DNA of 64,000 nucleotides from Corallium rubrum (lineage: Eukaryota; Cnidaria; Anthozoa; Scleralcyonacea; Coralliidae), in NCBI GenBank assembly GCA_964035015.1, contig OZ035999.1:1981627-2045626 (forward strand). The letters are read 5' to 3'. The position numbers were made by a program, and so were the translations under genes. Every line of letters begins with the position of its first letter. The stretch's first letter is position 1. Positions 47,501 through 58,243 of this stretch are shown here, piece after piece. Below the pieces are notes generated by a model. It was not told where the DNA came from, made no database searches, and saw only the letters and a program-made list of their open reading frames with translations.

Positions 47501-49506
47501 CTTTTCCATCCAGTCTAACATGAACGTTACATCAACGATCGCGACAACGGGAGTTTGGCGAACTACATACATACATACAGCTAGAAGGAACTTCGTATTT
47601 AGTTCAAATTAAGTCTGTTTTTAAATCTGAATCTGCAAAAATTAGGGGGGGGAAATTTCAGGTCGCAGGAAAAAATTCAGGTCGGTCGGGTTACCGGAAA
47701 CACAACATTTTTTTGTTAGGCCTAACGTTTCTCTTTAACGAGGAAAATTGTCTGGTGTCAGACGCAGTGCATTGATAAAGTGCCATTTTTGTCTGGCTCA
47801 AGCAGCAATGAGTTTATAATTATATTTCATTAATTAGGTATTAAATATTTTACTTTCTAGTTTCTTGTCAGTGTTCCACTGCAGATGTTTAGAGTTTGGG
47901 CATTCTTTGGAATAGTGTCACAGGTAAATAAAACAATTTTCTCAAACAAATAATCAGGGAGGGCTAATCATCTGTGCTTGCAGTCAAGGCTGAATTACGA
48001 ATGATGCAGCTCAACGTCCACAACATGGCCAAGTTGAAAGCATACATGTACATGTATGTTACACAATATATAGACACTGTATGGGGTGCCGTAACACCCC
48101 TGTCTGGCCGTAGAACACAGCTAATACCTATAGCTAATAGTGTTGAGTTTACTAAGGAAATGGAAATGGGGAAAAAACTCTGCAGCACCAGAGAAAATCA
48201 CGTACACTACCATAAGATTACCACCACCAGATTGACCAGATCAACACCAGATTGACCAGACCACCACCAGAGTGACCAGACCACCACCAGATTGACCTGA
48301 CCACCACCAGATTGACCAGACCACCACCAGATTGACCAGACCACCACCAGATTGACCAGATCACCACCAGATTGATCAGACCACTACCAGATTGACCAGA
48401 TCACCACCAGATTGACCAGATCACCACCAGATCACTACCAGATTGACCAGATCACCACCAGATTGACCAGACCACCACCAGATTGACCAGACCACCACCA
48501 GATTGACCAGATCACCACCAGATTGACCAGACCACTACCAGATTGACCAGACCACTACCAGATTGACCAGATCACCACCAGATTGACCAGAACACCACCA
48601 GATTGACCAGACCACTACCAGATTGACCAGACCACTACCAGATTGACCAGACCACTACCAGATTGACCAGACCACCACCAGATTGACCAGACCACCACCA
48701 GATTGACCAGACCACCACCAGATTGACCAGACCACCACCAGATCAACACCAGATTGACCAGACCACCACCAGATTGACCAGATCAACACCAGATTGACCA
48801 GATCAACACCAGATTGACCAGACCACTACCAGATTGACCAGACCACCACCAGATTGATCATATCACCGCCAGATTGACCAGACCACTACCAGATTGACCA
48901 GACCACCACCAGATTGACCAGACCACTACCAGATTGACCAGACCACCACCAGATTGATCAGATCACCACCAGATTGACCAGACCACCACCAGATTGACCA
49001 GACCACTACCAGATTGATCAGAACACCACCAGATTGACCAGACCACCACCAGATTGACCAGACCACCACCAGATTGACCAGACCACCACCAGATTGACCA
49101 GACCACCACCAGAGTGACCAGATTACCAGCAGATTGACCAGAACGCCACCAGAGTGACCAGATCACCACCAGATTGGCCTGACCACCACTAACAACAAAT
49201 CGCCGCCACCACCACCACACTGTAGCTACATTAAAATCATTAGTACTATGTAGGCCTCAGTTGATCTTGAGAATGATTTGTTGCTGGTTTAATTTTTTTC
49301 CGTCTATGGTATAATTAACTCCACTAGTAATAAATAATTCATTTGGCACTTTGCTTTCTTAGGTTCCACTAGCTATGCTCACCAGTCTGCTTCCCAAGGA
49401 CTCGGTTTATGGGAATGTTATTGTTTGGTTGTCTCTCATTATGACACAACCAGTTGCAATAATGATGTATGGTCATGATTATTACGTTATGAATACAACA
49501 TCATAA
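35589..49506 (+). CDS. DGAT1: Diacylglycerol O-acyltransferase 1, 17 coding exons
   Basis: An ER membrane MBOAT enzyme joining diacylglycerol and acyl-CoA to make triacylglycerol. Exons: 35589-35713, 35848-35935, 36520-36560, 38035-38120, 38286-38338, 38899-39001, 39793-39933, 40188-40256, 41066-41169, 41251-41289, 42984-43025, 43200-43244, 44860-44972, 45118-45183, 45277-45364, 47861-47923, 49363-49506. All have GT/AG ends and compatible phases; 1410 nt, 469 residues (human 488). Diagnostic blocks: SGFQNYRG (55-62), [28 protein letters not shown] (345-351, acyl-CoA-binding motif) and SAFFHE with the catalytic His400. The C terminus has HDYYV. The N terminus is Ser/Arg-rich with no conserved sequence, as usual in this family. 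It appears intact and functional despite large repeats in introns 8, 10, 12, 15 and 16. Confidence 0.95.
37730..37900 (-). mobile_element. Diverged 5S-like SINE remnant
   Basis: CATTCCCAGAGCAGTCACCC resembles the TTCCCAGACGGTCACCCATC of the other copies; the rest is diverged. Lies in DGAT1 intron 3. Confidence 0.4.
38713..38884. mobile_element. TIR MITE abutting DGAT1 exon 6
   Basis: AAGGTGGATTTCCATTCA at the left (after CTTAA) and TGAATGGAAATCCACCTT at the right are perfect 18 bp inverted repeats; GCGATCGCTTTC / GAAAGCGATCGC also pair. The right end stops 14 bp before DGAT1 exon 6 (38899). Same family as 14011-14179. Confidence 0.8.
40345..40405. repeat. (TACAG)n pentamer array
   Basis: About 12 pure copies in DGAT1 intron 8, passing without a break into the 21 bp minisatellite. 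Confidence 0.95.
40403..40928 (+). repeat. ~21 bp minisatellite, about 24 copies, DGAT1 intron 8
   Basis: Unit GTAGTACAGTGAGTACACTA plus G or GA; variants GTAGTGCAGTGAGT and GTATAGTGAGT. Each unit carries GTGAGT in the sense orientation of DGAT1. The array ends 138 bp before exon 9. Confidence 0.95.
41395..42775. repeat. ~40 bp minisatellite, about 32 copies, DGAT1 intron 10
   Basis: The unit has AACGTTTTATAGTGTAGYGG and AACATCTTACAACA. Units alternate between GAACAGAACG and TAACGGAACG forms, suggesting an 80 bp dimer as the amplified unit. Two short deletions (near 42190 and 42545) carry the same junction (GTGGAACATCAGAACGGAAC), and the end (42727-42775) holds an inverted piece of the unit. 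Confidence 0.95.
43336..43445 (-). mobile_element. tRNA-derived SINE with A and B boxes
   Basis: The minus strand reads TGGCTCAGTGGTCC (good A box) and GGTTCGAGTCCC (good B box), then a body GAGCTCAGAG...CTTACGACAGCTTGTACAGG. The A/B spacing suits internal pol III transcription, but no 3' acceptor stem pairs with the 5' end. It lies in DGAT1 intron 12. Confidence 0.75.
44450..44850. mobile_element. Large fold-back element, DGAT1 intron 12
   Basis: The left arm 44450-44605 and right arm 44678-44850 are inverted copies at roughly 80-85% by eye (GTTTCCTTGCTTCGTTCT / AAGAACGAAGCAAGGAAAC; ATGCAAATTAAACATTTTGA in inverse). The loop is about 70 bp. The right end lies 10 bp before exon 13. Confidence 0.8.
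45852..46680. mobile_element. Fold-back element with ~165 bp arms, nested
   Basis: The left arm (about 45852-46024) and right arm (46505-46680) are inverted copies (ACGGGCTTTAGGAAAGGCTC / GAGCCTTTCCTAAAGCCCGT). Inside, a second inverted pair (AAAACAAGAGGGTAGGATC / GATCCTACCCTCTTGTTTT) and a short direct repeat (GCCATATATGG) occur. Confidence 0.85.
46931..47330. mobile_element. 400 bp TIR element with TACACACGTAAAAACGCACA ends
   Basis: The left end TACACACGTAAAAACGCACA pairs with GTGCGTTTTTGCGTGTGTA at the right. A second inverted pair lies inside (CTGTTCAGAGAAATGTAGCG / CGCTACATTTCTCTGAACAG). The centre is full of GATACAG/CTGTATC palindromic words. The ends are related to those of 26443-28200. 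Confidence 0.8.
48216..49200. repeat. 20 bp minisatellite, about 49 copies, DGAT1 intron 16
   Basis: Unit CCACCACCAGATTGACCAGA, with variants CCACTACC, TCAACACC and ATCACC. Several units are shortened to CACCACCAGATC. It fills most of the intron. Confidence 0.95.
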
Positions 49507-49864
49507 GCGAGGTATGAAACCTATTAATTTACACCATCAACTTTCATTTACAGTACTGTACTCCTGCTATTCAGAACAGCATACCAGTATATAGCAACCA
49601 CAAAATTTCAGGTTCACGATTTAATGTGGCCATAATGTGAGACAATGCTAGTCAGCGGTCACTCATTATAATATATGGGGATTATCTCAGCGGCGTCAGC
49701 GCTCATCAGTGTTGTCAGCGTGGTCTGAGCTTGACTGGTTTTGCGCGCGCTATCTATTAGATATTTGGTCAGTGGTCACTCATTTATAATATGTGGGCAT
49801 TATCTCAGCGCTCATTGGTTTCGTTTCGGCCTTTCGGGCCTCATCAGTGTAGTGCTGATGAGCA

Positions 49865-49867
<3 letters not shown>

Positions 49868-49931
<64 letters not shown>
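49868..49931. repeat. (TA)n microsatellite
   Basis: About 32 uninterrupted AT dinucleotides in the proposed DGAT1 3' UTR intron. Confidence 0.95.
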
Positions 49932-49933
<2 letters not shown>

Positions 49934-50745
49934 TTTCCACTGCTTGTGACTGGTGCCTGGAGGTGGGCTGTGGCGGGGTTGCCATGGTCACCTCTGACCA
50001 GGGGGGTGGAATCCCCCCTGAGGCTTGTCACCAATCCTCCAATAACGTCTATTGGCGAATTATTTTTATGTTAGTTTTTGTACCTCATTCCTATGTCCAA
50101 TTTAAGGTAATTCCTCAGTAATTCTTCCAGTTGCTAATTAAAACTCCCCAGTATTAAAGTTTGATATGTTCATAGTAAAATACAAAAAAAAGTTGGGGTC
50201 ACCGAACTCGTTTAGAAAATACAACTGCCAGTAAATCATGATGTTTTCCCAATTTGTAGCTATTTTGGCTAACCCTTGATTTCGTCTTGTTATCTTAAAA
50301 ATCCTTCATAAAAGCATTTAGTTTAAAAAAAAATTGATATTTTAGATGCACTTATATATGAACTATTTAGTAACAACAAATAATGGAAGAAAATTTGACG
50401 AAAATAACAATTGACAAACATTTCTGCGATATAAGAATGTCCACATTCTTTCCTGTTACATGTTTTTTTGAAGCCGTAAGTACGAGAAACGTACGATATT
50501 TCATATTCTCGAAATGATTTTTTCTCTATTCTTTCATATAAGCTGTAGAGCTATCGGTTTATCTAAGGATTTTTCCGAAGAATTACCGAAAAACTGACAC
50601 TGCATGCGGTGTATACAACGATGCGACAACCACCACTTGCGGGCGCAGCCAACTTTCAAACGCTTTATATTCCGTGTATGAGTTCGTTCGTTAGGAATCA
50701 ATAGTATATTTTTGACGCGGCATTTTTAACGCCACAGGGCACCGC

Positions 50746-51944
50746 TTTTTGTTTCGTTCCCCGCAGGAACGAAACTGTTACTGTATTAGCTTTCCATTGA
50801 CATCACAAAAGAAACTGTCATCACAGCATGTCATCACAGATGAAAATCGTCCAATCGTAGTGCAGTGTTGTTGACATAACTGTGATCTTATCCAATGAAA
50901 TCAAAATTCCGCATAAAAAATTTAGTTGGAGGCGTGGTTAAACGCCAAAACGAAGTGAAAATATTGCTGATCTAGAGTAATTTGAAGACGTAAACAATCC
51001 CGTGCTAAGCGAATCATCAATCTTGTGCTGTAGAAAGTAGGAACTTTCCCCTCGTTGAACTCGAGAATGCATTCGTTATGTATGGCAACTGCGCATTCCA
51101 AAGGTCAGTCGCACTGTTTCACGCGTGTCTAATAATTTTAAAATATAGCTATTTTATGAACGATGTCAATAGTTTGAGGCTAGAAGTTCCTTATCATTCA
51201 TTTGTAGCCCATCTAAATGGATTATTCTGATTCGAGAATTAAACTATGACCTATGACGACGAAAATGATGATAGTCCGTTATTGACCTAATTTATATTGA
51301 TCCTTTTGGCCTTGAAAATTTATGGATTTGCTATTGGCGATTATTCAATAAATACCGCAATAAATCAGCTGCATGAAATTTAAATGCGACGTGCTAGCGT
51401 CTTGCAATTTTCCCAAGAAAGCAATTATTTTGGTAACGTTTTATTTTCCTCCTATAGACGGTCAGAAGAGTATTGCTACTGAATAGAAGATTTACGTTGC
51501 CAAAATAATTGCGTTCTCACGAAAATCGCGAGACCGCTAGCACGTCACATTTAAATTCAGTCGAATTTATGCGACTGCGAATAACCTGAAATAATGAATA
51601 GAGCCTGCCCTCTGGACTGTGGAGGAAGAGTAATCCGTCATGATCAGACGGTACAACGTCTGAAATGTGTGTTCGTTTTATTAGACGAAGCTTAAATTAT
51701 TTTTTTGTAGTTTTATTATAATCTTCTCGCTTCAGCATATTTCTAGTTTGTTTATATGCAAAACAAAAATCGTCTAAATTAAAGTTGTCGTATGAAACGC
51801 AGGCGCGTAGTAAAAATTGTCGCGCCAGTCTACATGGGGGAAATAATTAGTTGAGCTAAAATTCGTCATTGCTGTTGAAACAGACCCTCATAAACGACTG
51901 ACCGGAACGAAACAGCTATTTCTTTTAAGAAATAGTTTCTTGTT
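50746..51944. mobile_element. 1.2 kb hairpin-ended element family D, copy 1
   Basis: The left end holds a hairpin (GTTTCGTTCC / GGAACGAAAC around CCGC) and the right end a second hairpin (GCTATTTCTT / AAGAAATAGT) next to GGAACGAAAC. The same element, inverted, lies at 61538-62835. The interior has another inverted pair around 51364-51560 (AAATGCGACGTGCTAGCG, CGCTAGCACGTCACATTT; AAAATAATTGC words). No long ORF. The transposon class is not recognised. Confidence 0.75.
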
Positions 51945-52183
51945 AGCACTGTGTCTGGTTTAAATATAGTATTCTTTGGGTATTTCAGATGTCTGTATTA
52001 AAGTTATTTTTCTTTTTTATAATAGGATAAAATACTGGAACACAGCATTGTCAGTTCCACTATACAAACGGAAGGACGACATTGTCATGAAGATAATGAG
52101 GAGTGAATAGAAATTTAGGCCAGTCTATTAGATGTATCTCCGACATGCTGCTGAACTACATACACATGTACTGTAATCAGCCT

Positions 52184-52416
52184 ATAGGCGACTTTCAGGG
52201 TTTTGCAAAGGAATTGGCGGGCTCTTGGCGGGCTCCCCGCAAAGTAAGCAATGGTAAACAGACTTGCTAGCGAGCCAACAACAGCAGAATAACAGTGTTA
52301 AACATCCAGAAACTGTATCTATACTTCGTTTATCTTCAACAGTATGTTTACTTTGAGTGGAGCTTGCCAGTTTCTTTGAAAAATGATGCGCGCGCAACAC
52401 CCTGAAACTCGCCTAT
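52184..52416. mobile_element. TIR MITE family B, copy 2
   Basis: Same family as 20227-20473, inverted internally: ATAGGCGACTTTCAGGG at the left and CCCTGAAACTCGCCTATT at the right. It lies in the proposed DGAT1 3' UTR exon. Confidence 0.75.
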
Positions 52417-52564
52417 TGGCCATTTCCCCAAAGAGTTGAAGACTGGTGATGGGTTATAGGAACGCTAGGCTACTTGGTAGCGTGTATAAGCACAATGAAA
52501 CAATCCCAAGAACACCAGCGCTCAATGCTCTATGCCAGTCTTCATCTCTTTTGGGAAATGGCTA
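52417..52564. mobile_element. TIR element
   Basis: GGCCATTTCCCCAAAGAG at the left pairs with CTCTTTTGGGAAATGGCT at the right; TTGAAGACTGG / CCAGTCTTCA extends the arms. It adjoins MITE family B copy 2. Confidence 0.7.
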
Positions 52565-53374
52565 ATTCTGAAGATGATTCAGACTGAACAATAATACATT
52601 ACACTGATAACAAACTTAAGTGTGTTAGATGTTACCATATCAGAATTTCCAATTTATTACCAGCATGGAGAATTTTTTATAGCATAAAAGTTTTTAGGAC
52701 TTTGACTATGTCAAAAACAGTTTTGAGTTGTGTTGAATCAGCAGCGAATAAATTAAGTACAGATTTAATAACGTCTTATTCAAAAGATATGCTGTTTGGC
52801 TATAAACGCATGTACATGTATATAAGCATGGTTGAATAATAAATAAAATTATAATATAATTGTGCTCACAGGCTTAACTTACTGTAATTTAACAACTAGC
52901 CCGAGTTTTCTATGAGCTGATAGTCAACCACAACGAGGTTGTGGCGAACATTTTGTTTACAGAAGTCTCCCCATACAAAATGTAGAGTAGTTCGATGGCA
53001 TATGGTAAACAGTTGCTCACAAAACACAAGATTGTGATTACTTTGCTCCAAATTTGGTGTAGACATACTCCATAGGCATAAGCAAATTCATTTTCTTATT
53101 CGAAAATGTCAAACTGAATCATTTTACTTTTAGTTAAATAATTCTTTTAGTTAAACACAATCAAGGACGTTTGCATTATTAAAAGTGTAATATTATAGTG
53201 ATTCATATATCTCAAATCATTAATAATTCATGAGGAAAACACGAAGAAAATCAGTACCGTGTCTGTGGTTTGGATACCGGAGGATGAAATTACATAAATT
53301 AAGCAAACTTTTACCTTGATTTTCTCTTTAAATACTGATTTGTTTGAGATGCTATATCATACACTCAGAAGAGT

Positions 53375-53490
53375 TTTTCATCAGGATATCCAAACACCTC
53401 GAAGTTTGTTCAAAAACCTTGGCTTCGCCTCCGTTTTCAACAAACGTCTCAGTGTTTGGATATCCTGATGAAACACTCCTCCTCGTGTAT
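53375..53490. mobile_element. Fold-back MITE family E
   Basis: TTTCATCAGGATATCCAAACA at the left pairs with the same word inverted at the right; GTTTGTTCAAAAAC / GTTTTCAACAAAC also pair. The core word TATCCAAACAC recurs at 63395-63620. Confidence 0.75.
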
Positions 53491-53757
53491 GATATATTAC
53501 ATATGATATAGTCATTCTTATTAAATATCTACTCCATTCACAGCAAGGATTTTTTAAGTAGGTGGATTCTACACATATTCATAAAGGTGAGATGCCATTC
53601 ACATTTGCAATAAGTTAATATTGTATTCTTTGATTTCAGATGAGTAAAAAATTGAATGATACAAAATGTTTTAAATTTTGGGGTTTTTCCACTCCCCCTG
53701 TCTGGAAAATTGATGAAAACAAGCCATAATCCAACAAATAAAAAATTGTTAGTCTCT

Positions 53758-54065
53758 TTCTGGCCCAGTGAGCTCTATATATAACTGGAGTGATATCTTT
53801 GTGGTGGACAATCATTCTCGTACCCAGACCCACGCGCTGATGCGTAGTGGGGAGCGCGAGGGTCTGGGTACGAGAATGGGTGGATAATGTGCAGGCATGT
53901 AGGCCTGAGGTACGTATAGTTCCAGTCTCCTATATATTAGTCTGGTCAAGTCTGATCTGGTCAAAAGACCACATAGGAGACTGGAACTATACGTACTTCA
54001 GACATACATGTCTGCCATGTTTGGCTTCAATCTTTGCCCTATATAGAGCTCACTGGTCTGGCCAT
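53758..54065. mobile_element. Fold-back element with two inner palindromes
   Basis: The outer arms are GGCCCAGTGAGCTCTATATA and TATATAGAGCTCACTGGTCT. One inner palindrome lies at 53811-53877 (CATTCTCGTACCCAGACCC / GGGTCTGGGTACGAGAATG), another at 53905-54000 (GTACGTATAGTTCCAGTCTC / GAGACTGGAACTATACGTAC). Confidence 0.8.
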
Positions 54066-54538
54066 AGATAATGGAAGGGGAACTGGATAGGGAACTTAAA
54101 ATGATGTTACGAAGCCAGAAATGGAAATGCCATTTTACCAGCCCAAAATTCAAAAATTTCCCACAAGGCCATGCCCCCAGATCCCCCCCCCCCTTTCAAA
54201 AATCCTGGTTGCGCCCTTGACCAGTGCAAACACATCACAGTCAGTGACAGCCTGTTGAACAGCTTTGTAACAACTTGCTTGCAGGCATGTAACAACTTGC
54301 ATATTTTTATGTGTGTATCTCCCCCCCCCCCCCCTAAATTCCAAGCTTGCTCACACTTGAAAGCAACTCCAATGCGGTGTATTTACAACTAGTTTAAATT
54401 AGAAATTATCTTTGATTACTACTACACACTGTACGTGGTTATACTGGACATGTGAACACACTGTTCAAATAGTATATAAAAGAATGTTTTTCTATACTCG
54501 ACACCTGATATGTCTTCAGTTCAGTCACTCTGGCAATG

Positions 54539-56844
54539 TCATTTCTCAGGTTCATCTACTCCAGCCTGTGTCATCATCTCACCAATATTCTTCTCCAGAT
54601 CATCAATGCGTGCTCCCATTTCATCAACTGTTATCAAGGTTAAGGTGCAAATATAATTATTAAAAGCTTGCGGGTTTTAATACAAGAAAGCATAGGAGCA
54701 ACAGATCATCCTATTCTGGGGGGAGTTCCGTTGGTGGCCTAAAAAGTTGGTGGCCTACAAAATTGGTGGTTGAAATTTGTTTAATTTTAAATGACCTGTC
54801 TTGACACACATTTTTGTGAAAAACAAATAATATTTGGCATTTCACTCATGGCACTAAGGATTTTTCAAGTGCAAGTAATTTTGAAATTAAGTTTGCAAAC
54901 CAGCATAATTTAAGTTGCTCAATAGTCATAAATTAACGCTTAACCAACTGATTAGTACTACCACATTTAACCATTTGACTGGATAAGCATTTGACTGGTA
55001 CACCACTGGTATTCTGTAGTGATTTTAGTATTTACCTTTCACTTAAGTTAGCAGTATTTTTTTACATCCAACAGTATTAGCACACAACATTACACACCAA
55101 ATTCTCATACAATTTGATAAACTGGTCCTTACTTATTGCATGTTTTCTGCACTGGTATTATGTGGTACGTCAGGGTTTTTTCCACCGAATTTTCAATTAA
55201 TAAAAATAACAAAGTCTATCAAATCTAGCCCAAAAATCCACTGGGAAGAAAAAATACAGTGAAAAACTATCTGAAAAAATGTTAACATGCCATATTATAT
55301 GTATTTTACAAAAGATATGGAACATGTAAATTTGTGCGGTATTCTTATAAGTAATAACATGACTTGAGGGAAATTAGTGATTAAATTGACTGCCACCGAG
55401 GCGAAGGGCAATTTAATCACTAATTTCCCGACAAGTCATGTTATCAGTTTGTAATATTATGATCGCCGAGGAAAACTCAGAGAAGTATGCTGAGATAAGT
55501 TTAGGTGTTTGTTTTTGTATGGTTCAGTGAAGTTGTTTACGAGTTTTACTATTGATTGAAGTAATTATACCTTTGGGACATGCTTTGTGTTTGTAGAATA
55601 GATGTCTGTTAATAAAAATGTTGTGAGTGTTCTAGGACCACCTGTTTGCATAATAGATATACAAGCGGGAAATTTAGTAAAAGACAAAGGATTTCTTTGT
55701 CTACTAATTTTCCCCTGCATGCTTGATGAGGGAAAATTAGTAGACAAAGAAATCTTTTGTTTTCTACTAAATTTCCTGGGGAAATTTACAAGACAAAGGC
55801 GTATGCATGGGTAATGAGGAAAATACGGGATTTACATTCCCTTTGAGAACAATGAAAATCGAGGTGATCATGATATTATGTGGTACATACATGGTGTCAC
55901 CTGTAACACAATACAGTATTAACCATTTCCCTCCTGGCTGGGAGTTCTCACTTGAGTGACTTAACAAGCCAAATCACCTGGCATAGACAGAATAAAAAAA
56001 ATAACAAAGTGACCTGTTTTGGGTGGCCTACATGTAATAAGGAAAGGGTTAAAATTATCTCTTGTAGGTAAAGGATACTTCTGTTGATTATCTGGTCAGA
56101 CATATCTTGAAACTTGTCTTGCTATAATATTATAACATTAAAACAATGAAATTTAACATCAAAAATTACATGACAGTATAATGCATGCATAACTGATGAC
56201 ATATCACAAAATGCTCTGGGGTCCTAATTTAAATTTCTTTTGCTCAAGGCCTCTACTAGAGGTCCAACAACAACTGTTAAGAAAACTTGTCCCTCCCTTT
56301 TTAATAAACACACAAAATATACACCAAACCATATTACACCCTTTAATGTTGCCATCCTAGTAAGCTCCTCTGCAACATTTGATGGACAAAGTTGCCAGCT
56401 GAACTTATCAGGATGACATAGGATATAGTAACACTGCCAGAAGTCAAACTCATGTGAAAATTTGTCCTCCTTTTTAATGAACATTATGCAAAATATACAC
56501 CATCACCAATGCCATATATTTACACCAGTCCATTTAATGCTGCCACATTCTGGTACATGCTACCAAATACACATTCTGCTGGCCACAGCTCCCAAAAGTT
56601 TCAATTAAGCTATTCCTGCCTGAACTGGCCTCTTTATTGTTTCACTCTTTCTAAAGCCAAGCAATTTTACTCATTAAAGGAGAATCCTTGGCCTAGGCAG
56701 CAATGGGTTAAATTTGTATTGTTCTTGACATAATTGCATAGAAAATCTTCTTTTATTAGGCTGACTTTGGCAGTTATGTAATGTGATTTTCACCTCGAAA
56801 ACCACCCTTGGTGTGGTCACTTTCATGTTGTAACTTTACACCCT

Positions 56845-56919
<75 letters not shown>

Positions 56920-57128
56920 CAATCTACAGACACATGTTTTGCTGTACTATTTGCAGCTCATCAGTGTAGCTTAGAACAATCTAGATGTGTTTCACCAATT
57001 ACTTTACACACATGCGATCGTCCATGACAACCGCATATGGGACAGCATCAGTGAAGTACAGTACACCCAGATAGCATGACGTGCACATGGGCCCAGGGTG
57101 CTCAAACTTCTACAAGGGTATATACTGA

Positions 57129-57183
<55 letters not shown>

Positions 57184-57737
57184 GCAAGTCAACAGTTTGT
57201 GCAAACTCCTATTTGCACTGATAGATTCACCCACACTCCCCCCCCCCCTCCCTGAGTTGCTCGGACACTAAGTTTATCATTGATTTCTGATGTCGATGAA
57301 TGGTATCTATTGTCATCGATAATGATAATCAACCCAATCAGTTACTACGGAGTAAGGATAGGCTGATAGCCACCAGTTGGGCATACTTACCATTTGTTGA
57401 AGTAATGTTTCAACCTGAAAATTTCAAAATGGAAAAAAAAAGTGCAGTCATAAAAATCTAAACCCCATTTGAACTTTACACAACATAGTTAAATAAATCT
57501 GTACGTTATAGAGCTAAACAAAATACATAATTTTAAAACACACAGTCACACAGGAAACGTAAAGAATATGGCGAGAGACTGTCTAAACTATTTAGGGAGG
57601 TTTATGAAAATTATTTTCTGCGAGAATGGTACAAATCCAGTGAGGTCCTGAACATTTTTTGGTTCTCCTTCTTGGGGTTCGCTCTTTATTTCAACTTTCG
57701 TTTCATCTTCAGGAAGTTCGATCTTAACTTTAGACAT
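54539..57737 (-). CDS. HSBP1: Heat shock factor-binding protein 1
   Basis: Small coiled-coil protein that binds trimeric heat-shock factor 1 and damps its activity. Exons (minus): 57737-57633, 57414-57391, 56121-56079, 54627-54539; 105 + 24 + 43 + 89 nt, 86 residues (human 76). Residues 1-26 are an acidic, lysine-containing leader not found in the human protein. From PKNVQDL (27-33) the match is close: [20 protein letters not shown] (36-55), then [16 protein letters not shown] and MTQAGVDE, with a, d heptads throughout. The exon 1 donor is GTACCA, weak but supported by the exact join. Divergent from the F-box gene. Confidence 0.93.
55353..55446. mobile_element. Palindromic MITE
   Basis: AACATGACTTGAGGGAAATT at the left pairs with AATTTCCCGACAAGTCATGTT at the right (one bulge); AGTGATTAAATTG / CAATTTAATCACT continues. 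Lies between HSBP1 exons 3 and 4. Confidence 0.75.
55667..55776. mobile_element. Palindromic MITE
   Basis: GGAAATTTAGTAAAAGACAA pairs with the inverse at the right (TTTTGTTTTCTACTAAATTTCC); TTTGTCTACTAATTTTCCC and GGGAAAATTAGTAGACAAA are perfect. Intronic in HSBP1. Confidence 0.8.
56845..56916. repeat. (TA)n microsatellite
   Basis: About 36 TA units. A second (TA)n run of about 24 units lies at 57132-57180. Both are in the HSBP1 intron between exons 2 and 3. Confidence 0.95.
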
Positions 57738-58243
57738 TGTGAAAACGTTGAAATGAATACTTCTTTCGCTTGGTTCGAACACGACGCGAAAAATTGCAAA
57801 CTTGCAGTGATCAGTAAATACAGTATACTTGTTTCCATCTATCAAACTGACATTACGTCATTTGTCTCCGTGGCTCTTTTTACCTGCTTTTGGAGTTAGG
57901 GTTTTATGTTCTCTGGGGGACAAGCTTAGTTTTGTGTTTAGAATTAGGTTTTTGGTTAGAGAAAAGATTAATATTTAGACTTTGACTTTTTTGTTGAGAA
58001 AATTTTTGCAACCTAATGTCAGTTTGACAGATGGAAAGAGTGCTGACCTCGAGCTACTTCCTTCGAAGACTGAGTACTAATTTAGGTTCGCGGAAAGAAT
58101 ACGGGAGAACTGAGTTCTAGTGTGATTACCATAGCAACGCTTCGGCGTCACTTGGCGCGGTAATTTCTGAAATTTTGTAAACAATATTTGTCAACAAGTT
58201 AATCGATGGTTTACAAGGACTGATTGAAGTTTAAAACGTTAAG
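57738..58243. promoter_or_regulatory. Shared 5' region of HSBP1 and the F-box gene
   Basis: Start codons 506 bp apart facing outward. No clear TATA box. I could not identify a convincing heat-shock element (inverted nGAAn triplets) by eye. A bidirectional promoter is inferred. Confidence 0.45.

Larger units (their letters stand above)
45727..47722. mobile_element. 2 kb TIR element hosting two other elements, DGAT1 intron 15
   Basis: GGCCTAACAAAAAAATGTTG at 45727 is matched by its inverse at the right end (CAACATTTTTTTGTTAGGCC, 47703-47722); arms are about 33 bp through TTTCCGGTAAC. Direct words TTTCAGGTCG lie inside each arm. It contains the fold-back 45852-46680 and the TIR element 46931-47330. 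No coding frame. Confidence 0.75.
49507..52847 (+). other. DGAT1: DGAT1 3' UTR with a probable intron
   Basis: A good donor (GCGAG|GTATGA) starts at 49512, 5 nt after the TAA. A matching acceptor (TTTTTTATAATAG|GATAAAATAC) opens an exon at 52026. Two overlapping AATAAA signals at 52838-52847 could end the transcript. The proposed UTR intron holds the hairpin-ended element at 50746-51944 and a (TA)n run; the UTR exon holds MITE family B and another TIR element. Inferred from sequence only. Confidence 0.45.

Noticed and set aside
48216..49200. CRISPR-like regular repeats
   Set aside because: Units are directly adjacent with no unique spacers, and the array is inside an intron of an animal gene.
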